Shown here: piece by piece, positions 5,562 through 7,850 of the stretch
Layout of the letters: the number at the start of each line of letters is the position of its first letter
Position numbering within the stretch: the first letter of the stretch is position 1
Assembly: GCA_002308875.1 (NCBI GenBank)
Contig: DBWK01000097.1
Location: forward strand, 1 to 7,850
Reading direction: 5' to 3'
DNA length: 7,850 nt
Source of the DNA: Treponema sp. UBA1240
GTDB lineage: Bacteria > Spirochaetota > Spirochaetia > Treponematales > Treponemataceae
Translations under genes and position numbers: made by a program
Notes under the pieces: generated by a model
Databases searched by the model: none
What the model was told of the DNA's origin: nothing
Seen by the model: the letters and a program-made list of their open reading frames with translations, nothing else

Positions 5562-5849
5562 TTATTTCTCCTGTATCTTGTCTTTTTCTTTCTTTACCTT
5601 TGTGTCAAGAATATCCATTGTCTTGTTCAATGCAGCCGCAAAATCATAATCTTCTGCCGAAACATGAGCAACAGCACCCCATCTGAAATTGGCGGTAACA
5701 TCAAACATAATCTTTTTATCGTCTTTAACACGGATAAGAAGGTCTACAATCAAATCTTCCGCATACCTGATTCTTTCAACTTTTTTGTTAATTAAATCCT
5801 GCTGGTCTTTTTCAAAGTTAAATCCTACTGCGCTAATTGATACATTCAT
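5562..5849 (-). CDS. raiA: ribosome hibernation promoting factor, short HPF/RaiA type
   Basis: This small protein binds the 30S decoding and mRNA channel in starving or resting cells and stops translation. The 95-residue sequence has the HPF fold order: strand MNVSISAVGFNF (1-12), helix DLINKKVERIRYA, strands DLIVDLLIRVKDDKKIMFDVTANF and AVAHVSAEDYDFAAALNKTMDILDTKVKKEKDKI. The basic C-terminal helix is typical. The C-terminal dimerisation domain of long HPF is absent, so this is the short form. The ATG at 5849 is fixed by AAGGAG at 5856-5861, 6 bases upstream. A longer reading frame from 5927 adds 26 residues unlike the family. It is first in the raiA-hprK-ptsH cluster and has its own candidate promoter. 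Linkage of hpf with PTS regulatory genes is also familiar from rpoN-hpf-ptsN loci of proteobacteria. Confidence 0.9.
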   Translation of the reverse strand: MNVSISAVGFNFEKDQQDLINKKVERIRYAEDLIVDLLIRVKDDKKIMFDVTANFRWGAVAHVSAEDYDFAAALNKTMDILDTKVKKEKDKIQEK

Positions 5850-5855
5850 AAAAAT

Positions 5856-5861
5856 CTCCTT
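5856..5861 (-). promoter_or_regulatory. Shine-Dalgarno that fixes the raiA start
   Basis: AAGGAG on the minus strand, 6 bases before the ATG at 5849. This spacing is ideal, and it excludes the longer start at 5927, which would translate through the site. Confidence 0.8.
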
Positions 5862-5907
5862 ATCTTTCAGATTTTTGCGCGGTAAATAAAAATACCGTAC
5901 ACAAAGA

Positions 5908-5936
5908 AGTATACTATCAGAAAACAAATTTGAAAA
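5908..5936 (-). promoter_or_regulatory. candidate promoter of the raiA-hprK-ptsH cluster
   Basis: On the minus strand TTTTCA (5931-5936, 4 of 6) is followed after exactly 17 bases by TATACT (5908-5913, 5 of 6). Initiation near 5901 gives a leader of about 50 bases. The leader contains a small possible hairpin, CGGTA/TACCG (5880-5884 with 5893-5897), and the AAGGAG before the raiA ATG. Spacing and position are good; use is inferred. Confidence 0.5.
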
Positions 5937-5967
5937 GAAAAAAAGAAAATACTATTCTGCAGGACCA

Positions 5968-5986
5968 ATTAAAGCTTTCGTTTAAT
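5968..5986. promoter_or_regulatory. dyad ATTAAA-N7-TTTAAT between divergent promoters
   Basis: A 6-bp inverted repeat with a 7-base centre. It also contains the 8-base palindrome AAAGCTTT (5971-5978). It sits between the -35 elements of the divergent raiA and hisD promoters, about 30 bases from the first and 15 from the second. That is a usual place for a regulator site, but short AT-rich dyads arise easily by chance and I cannot name a regulator. Confidence 0.25.
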
Positions 5987-6000
5987 CAACGGATTCAGAC

Positions 6001-6029
6001 TTGTAAAAGGAAAATAATTTTCATATACT
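6001..6029 (+). promoter_or_regulatory. candidate hisD promoter giving a near-leaderless mRNA
   Basis: TTGTAA (6001-6006, 4 of 6), a 17-base spacer and TATACT (6024-6029, 5 of 6). The ATG follows 9 bases after the -10, so initiation 6-8 bases downstream would leave only about 1-4 untranslated bases. This agrees with the absence of a Shine-Dalgarno directly before the hisD ATG. Confidence 0.5.
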
Positions 6030-6038
6030 TTCTATATT

Positions 6039-7376
6039 ATGAGTACTATTAAAAATATATCCTGTACAGAAATACCGGACAGTTTTTATTCTTCGGAACG
6101 TCTTTCTTCAACACAGGATACTGCAAACACTACGGAAAAAGTTATGAATATCATAAGCCGCGTAAAAACCGGCGGTGATGCAGCCATACACGAATTTGCA
6201 GCTCAGTTTGACCGTGCAAATCCTGAAAAACTGGAAGTTTTAAAGGAAGATATTAAAAACGCACAAGAAAAACTGAAAAAAAATAACCCCAAACTATATG
6301 AAGCCCTTTGTCTTTCACGCGACTTGGCAATAAAATTTGCAACAAGGCAAAAAGAATCCTTTGATAATTTTGAAATGGAAATCTCACCGGGACTTTTTAC
6401 CGGACAGCGTACAATTCCGGTTGAAAGAGCCGGAATCTATGTTCCTGCAGGACGCTTTCCGCTGCTTTCAAGCGTTATAATGTGCCTTACACCTGCAAAA
6501 GCCGCAGGTGTTTCCGAAACGATACTCTGTACACCACCTCGCCCGCATTCCGACGGTTCAGGGAAAGCCTACGCTGACGAAGGAATTCTTGCGACAGCAG
6601 GTATTTGCGGTGCAGACAAAGTTTTTGCCTGTGGAGGCGCACAGGCAATAGCAGCCCTCGCATACGGAACAGAAACAATTCCACGTTGTGATGTAATTGC
6701 AGGACCCGGTAATAAATTTGTTGCCGAAGCAAAAAAACTTGTTTACGGACAGTGTGGAATAGATATGATTGCAGGCCCCACTGAAGTAATGATTATCGCT
6801 GACAAGTCAGCAAATCCCGCCTGGGTTGCCGCCGACATGCTGGCACAGGCGGAACACGACAAAGACGCACAGGCAGTATTAATCACCGATTCAAATCAGT
6901 TTGCAAAAAGCGTTGAAGCCGAACTTGAAAAGCAGCTGAAAACGCTTTCCACCGCAGAAACCGCAGCCGAAAGCCTTAAAAACAACGGATACATAATAAC
7001 AGTAGATAATCTTGACCAGGCGGCGGACATTGCGAACCGCAAGGCACCGGAGCACCTTGAACTTGCTCTTGATTCAGGCGAAGTCCGTGACAAGCTTGCA
7101 AAGAAAGTACACAACTACGGTTCGCTGTTTATAGGCCACGAAACGGCGGAAGTCCTCGGCGACTACGCAGCCGGTCTGAACCACACACTGCCAACAGCCG
7201 GCTCAGCGCGTTTTACAGGCGGACTTTCTGTACGACACTTTTTAAAAACAGTAACAACTCTTCGTTCTTCCGGCAAAAACGGAAGTGGTTGGAAAAATTC
7301 TATTGATGCAGCGGAAACGCTCGGTCACACCGAAGGGCTGGAAGGTCACGCCGCCGCCGCACACATACGGAAGTAA
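6039..7376 (+). CDS. hisD: histidinol dehydrogenase
   Basis: HisD catalyses the last two steps of histidine synthesis: NAD- and zinc-dependent oxidation of L-histidinol through the aldehyde to L-histidine. The 445-residue protein is complete. Family blocks in order are GIYVPAGRFPLLSSVIM (132-148), FACGGAQAIAALAYGTE (196-212), AGPGNKFVAEAKK (221-233), AGPTEVMIIAD (245-255), AQAEHD (269-274) with zinc ligands Gln270 and His273, PEHLE (337-341) with Glu338 and His339, GDYAAGLNHTLPT (374-386) with Asp375, and the C-terminal EGHAAA with His437. All zinc and catalytic positions known for E. coli HisD have counterparts. The ATG at 6039 has no Shine-Dalgarno; an internal ATG at codon 36 would cut into conserved sequence. 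No other histidine gene is within the window, so hisD is separated from at least its immediate pathway partners. It converges with the metY-like gene after 24 bases. Confidence 0.95.
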   Translation: MSTIKNISCTEIPDSFYSSERLSSTQDTANTTEKVMNIISRVKTGGDAAIHEFAAQFDRANPEKLEVLKEDIKNAQEKLKKNNPKLYEALCLSRDLAIKFATRQKESFDNFEMEISPGLFTGQRTIPVERAGIYVPAGRFPLLSSVIMCLTPAKAAGVSETILCTPPRPHSDGSGKAYADEGILATAGICGADKVFACGGAQAIAALAYGTETIPRCDVIAGPGNKFVAEAKKLVYGQCGIDMIAGPTEVMIIADKSANPAWVAADMLAQAEHDKDAQAVLITDSNQFAKSVEAELEKQLKTLSTAETAAESLKNNGYIITVDNLDQAADIANRKAPEHLELALDSGEVRDKLAKKVHNYGSLFIGHETAEVLGDYAAGLNHTLPTAGSARFTGGLSVRHFLKTVTTLRSSGKNGSGWKNSIDAAETLGHTEGLEGHAAAAHIRK

Positions 7377-7400
7377 GCTGACAATATTTAGTCGTAAACG

Positions 7401-7850
7401 TCAGACAGCCGCAAGACCAACTTTAAGGTCAGCAATAATGTCTTCCACGTTTTCAAGACCAACGGAAAGTCGGACCATACCGCCGTCAATTCCGGCGGCA
7501 ACGAGCTGCTCGTCCGTAAGCTGACGGTGCGTTGCTGATGCCGGATGCAACACACATGTACGAATATCGGCAACATGAACTTCATCGATAGCAAGTTTCA
7601 GAGCATCCATAAAGCGCACCGCGGCTTTTCTTCCGCCGCGTATGCTGATTGAAATTACACCACAGGTTCCGTTTGGCATATATTTTTGTGCAAGTTTATA
7701 GTAAGAATCTTCCGGCAGTCCGGGGTAAGAGATTTTTGCAATCTTATCGCTGGATTTAAGGAACTCTGCAACTTTCATAGCGTTTGCAACATAGCGTTCC
7801 ATACGGACAGGCAGAGTTTCAATACCAAGGTTCAGATAAAAAGCACTCTG
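7401..7850 (-). CDS. metY: O-acetylhomoserine sulfhydrylase (MetY type), 3' part
   Basis: This is the C-terminal 149 residues of a PLP-dependent enzyme of the Cys/Met gamma family; the frame stays open to the right edge. The visible part begins QSAFYLNLGIETLPVRMER (7850 to about 7794), continues with VAEFL and YPGLPEDSYYKLAQKYMPNG, and ends with the diagnostic block CVLHPASATHRQLTDEQ, GGMVRLSVGLENVEDIIADL. The SxxTHRQ and VRLSVG motifs hold the substrate carboxylate arginine. O-acetylhomoserine sulfhydrylase, making homocysteine from O-acetylhomoserine and sulfide, is the best match. Cystathionine gamma-synthase or methionine gamma-lyase are less likely alternatives. The PLP-binding lysine and the start lie outside the window. 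The in-frame ATG at 7802 is internal, not a start. Confidence 0.85.
   Translation of the reverse strand, partial: QSAFYLNLGIETLPVRMERYVANAMKVAEFLKSSDKIAKISYPGLPEDSYYKLAQKYMPNGTCGVISISIRGGRKAAVRFMDALKLAIDEVHVADIRTCVLHPASATHRQLTDEQLVAAGIDGGMVRLSVGLENVEDIIADLKVGLAAV

Noticed and set aside
5850..5927. 26-residue N-terminal extension of raiA
   Set aside because: It would translate through the AAGGAG site and the leader hairpin, and the HPF fold begins exactly at the ATG at 5849.
7378..7404. CTGAC/GTCAG inverted repeat between hisD and metY as a bidirectional terminator
   Set aside because: The stem is only 5 bp with a 17-base loop and no T-run on either side.
7285..7524. 79-codon plus-strand open frame running past the hisD end
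   Set aside because: It is an out-of-frame reading of hisD and of the antisense strand of metY, with no independent evidence.
1..7850. CRISPR array, tRNA, insertion sequence or attachment site
   Set aside because: I looked for spaced direct repeats, cloverleaf-like GGTTCRANNCC segments, transposase motifs and long terminal inverted repeats, and saw none. The only notable direct repeat is the 9-base one upstream of lexA.

Overview
The window looks like ordinary chromosomal DNA from a Treponema-like spirochaete. The basis is gene content and protein character: a regulatory-type HPr with HPr kinase, a short ribosome hibernation factor beside them, a diverged LexA and a YdbC/PC4-type protein, in moderately low-GC DNA (judged by eye). 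No 16S or other strict marker is present, so the lineage is an inference. I see no rRNA, tRNA, CRISPR array, insertion sequence, phage gene or attachment site.

Layout, left to right. Positions 1-171 hold no convincing gene, but on the minus strand they contain a possible promoter and a small hairpin pointing off the left edge. A minus-strand pair follows: pgsA-type CDP-alcohol phosphatidyltransferase (172-756), preceded by a cytidylate-kinase-like protein with a degraded P-loop and a C-terminal BON-like segment (805-1626). A 94-base divergent region separates these from a plus-strand pair, a Nudix hydrolase of ADP-ribose pyrophosphatase type (1721-2302) and a YdbC/PC4-like single-strand-binding protein (2335-2559). 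The YdbC gene ends 4 bases from the end of a five-gene minus-strand cluster. In transcription order that cluster is raiA/hpf (5849-5562), hprK (5520-4528), ptsH (4509-4243), lexA (4185-3571) and holA (3571-2564). A second divergent region (5850-6038) separates it from hisD (6039-7376, plus strand). hisD converges on the 3' part of an O-acetylhomoserine sulfhydrylase gene (7401 to beyond 7850, minus strand).

How the genes fit together. RaiA, HPrK and HPr form a nutrient and energy-status module: ribosome hibernation plus ATP-dependent phosphorylation of HPr at Ser46. lexA and holA form a DNA damage/replication pair whose stop and start codons overlap, and they probably also have their own promoter. 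The 57 bases before lexA contain a 14-bp dyad, TATAC-N4-GTATA, covering a -10-like TATACT 3 bases from the start codon. It has the architecture expected of a LexA operator but a sequence unlike the classical SOS boxes I know. This dyad and the degraded-P-loop kinase homologue are the two most interesting items. I did not find a clearly new multi-gene system; most of the window is housekeeping genes.
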